Below are positions 63,149 to 64,000 of a stretch of 64,000 bases of DNA, in pieces. The stretch lies in contig NZ_JAFJMJ010000001.1 of the NCBI RefSeq assembly GCF_017309385.1, positions 248,001 through 312,000 of the forward strand. The letters are read 5' to 3'. Source of the DNA: Amycolatopsis sp. 195334CR (GTDB taxonomy: Bacteria > Actinomycetota > Actinomycetes > Mycobacteriales > Pseudonocardiaceae). Below the pieces are notes generated by a model, which was not told where the DNA came from, made no database searches, and saw only the letters and a program-made list of their open reading frames with translations. Within the stretch, counting starts at the first letter, position 1. Every line of letters begins with the position of its first letter. A program made the position numbers and the translations under genes.

Positions 63149-63694
63149 CTAAACCTCGAAGAACACCGTCTCGCCGTCGCCCTGCAACCGCACGTCGAAC
63201 CGGTACCCGTCACCCTCGCGCACCGCGATCAGCGTGCCACGGCGCTCCTCGGGGACCGCGTTGAGCACTTCGTCGGCCGCGTGGGCCTCGGTGTGCTCGG
63301 GGAAGTAGATCCGGGTGACCACCCGGTGCAGCAGGCCCCGGCCCAGCACGGACACGTCGATGTGCGGGGCCTGCGGCGTACCACCCGAACCGGGCACCGG
63401 GCCGGGCACCACCGTCCGGATGGACCAGCGGCCCTGCTCGTCGGTCGGGCAGCGGCCGAAGCCGCGGAACCCGGCCACCCGCCCGCGCGGGTCGTCGGGG
63501 TGGTCGAAGCGGCCGTCCGCGTCGGCCTGCCAGGTCTCGATCATCGCGTCCGGCACCGGATCGCCGTTGCCGTCGCGGACCACGCCGCGCAGCACCACCG
63601 CGCCCGGCGTGCCCTCGGGCACCACCTCGGGCCCGTCGTCCCAGGGCAGCCCGATCGACAGGTACGGGCCCACGGTCTGCGAAGGAGTGCTCAT
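63149..63694 (-). CDS. pcaG: Protocatechuate 3,4-dioxygenase alpha subunit
   Basis: 181 aa from the ATG at 63694, which overlaps the pcaH stop (ATGA). The N-terminus TPSQTVGPYLSIGLPW and the stretch DAMIETWQADADGRFDHPDD, PHIDVSVLGRGLLHRVVTRIY and YFPEHTEAHAADEV match PcaG. It forms the (alpha-beta)12 intradiol dioxygenase with PcaH and cleaves protocatechuate to 3-carboxy-cis,cis-muconate. Confidence 0.95.
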   Translation of the reverse strand: MSTPSQTVGPYLSIGLPWDDGPEVVPEGTPGAVVLRGVVRDGNGDPVPDAMIETWQADADGRFDHPDDPRGRVAGFRGFGRCPTDEQGRWSIRTVVPGPVPGSGGTPQAPHIDVSVLGRGLLHRVVTRIYFPEHTEAHAADEVLNAVPEERRGTLIAVREGDGYRFDVRLQGDGETVFFEV

Positions 63695-64000
63695 TCGTCG
63701 TCCTCCTCGTCCTCGAACACCGAGGCGTCGCGGCCGCGCAGCACGATGTCGAACTCGTAGGCCAGCGCCCATTCCGGCCGGGTCCGCGCCAGGTCGAAGC
63801 GGGAGACCATGCGCATCCGCGCCTTCTCGTCCGGGATGGAGTTGAAGATCGGGTCCTGGGCGAAGAGCGGGTCCTCCGGGAAGTACATCTGGGTGACCAG
63901 GCGCTGGGTGAACGAGGTGCCGAACACCGAGAAGTGGATGTGCGCCGGCCGCCAGGCGTTGTCGTGGTTCTTCCACGGGTAGGCACCGGGCTTGATGGTG
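63691..64000 (-). CDS. pcaH: Protocatechuate 3,4-dioxygenase beta subunit, C-terminal part (start lies beyond the window)
   Basis: The frame runs from the window edge to the stop at 63691, about 103 C-terminal residues. It opens TIKPGAYPWKNHDNAWRPAH, with a Tyr iron ligand, and continues IHFSVFGTSFTQRLVTQMYF with one of the His ligands of the Fe(III) site. Together with pcaG it forms the intradiol ring-cleavage enzyme. The N-terminal part, any upstream promoter and any further pca genes are off the window. Confidence 0.93.
   Translation of the reverse strand, partial: TIKPGAYPWKNHDNAWRPAHIHFSVFGTSFTQRLVTQMYFPEDPLFAQDPIFNSIPDEKARMRMVSRFDLARTRPEWALAYEFDIVLRGRDASVFEDEEDDE

Overview
The window is a chromosomal segment of a high-GC actinobacterium, most probably of the Pseudonocardiales (Amycolatopsis-like). 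This rests on very high third-position GC, many GTG and TTG starts, ATGA/GTGA translational coupling, actinobacterial gene families (acyl-CoA-reductase-type double SDR, GlnA4-like ligase, split mannitol PTS, IdeR/DmdR-type iron box) and 53-bp palindromic intergenic repeats. The genus is an inference, not a sequence match. I see no tRNA, rRNA, CRISPR array, phage or complete insertion sequence; nearly all of the segment is housekeeping or catabolic genes.

Left part (1-15 kb): the N-terminal part of an HrpA helicase; a lactate-oxidase-type flavoenzyme coupled to a cation/proton antiporter; a Bcr/CflA exporter; a ferredoxin-reductase-like flavoprotein; a double-SDR fatty acyl-CoA reductase behind a palindromic operator; a siderophore-type ABC ATPase behind an iron box; an O-methyltransferase; a class A penicillin-binding protein whose transpeptidase motifs are all degenerate; and a FadR-type regulator.

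15-24 kb: one tight minus-strand operon gcvP-gcvT-gcvH-glyA-lipA-sdaA headed by a tandem glycine riboswitch. It encodes a route glycine -> methylene-THF + CO2 + NH3, glycine -> serine -> pyruvate, and includes the lipoyl synthase that supplies the GcvH cofactor.

24-30 kb: a gamma-glutamylation module (glutamine-synthetase-like ligase, class I glutamine-amidotransferase hydrolase, aldehyde dehydrogenase, SDR) diverging from an ethanolamine-type permease, then an unusual amidohydrolase. 30.7-41 kb: a myo-inositol regulon. lacI-iolG diverges from iolE, a sugar ABC transporter, iolC, an IolJ-like aldolase, iolB and iolD across a perfect LacI-type operator.

41-54 kb: a GT87 mannosyltransferase, a YCII protein and a flavin monooxygenase, then a form-II 'CO-dehydrogenase-like' molybdenum hydroxylase cluster (coxG, M, L, S, xdhC/coxI, coxE, coxD) in which a glucose-6-phosphate dehydrogenase gene on the other strand separates coxE from coxD. 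53.8-60.4 kb: a mannitol-type PTS operon (PfkB kinase, EIIC, EIIB, EIIA, Zn dehydrogenase, enzyme I) diverging from a DeoR regulator, with four 10-bp-phased direct repeats between them. 60.5-64 kb: a MocA-type nucleotidyltransferase with relaxed codon use, an IclR/PcaR regulator, and pcaC, pcaD, pcaG and partial pcaH of the protocatechuate branch of the beta-ketoadipate pathway.

The most notable signals are the transpeptidase-dead PBP, the family of 53-bp palindromes (including one hybrid copy), a coding-strand TCCACTGTGGA motif that carries rare Thr codons, the glycine-riboswitch operon that ends at pyruvate, and the missing parts of otherwise standard modules (HPr, PcaB, IolA, siderophore permease).
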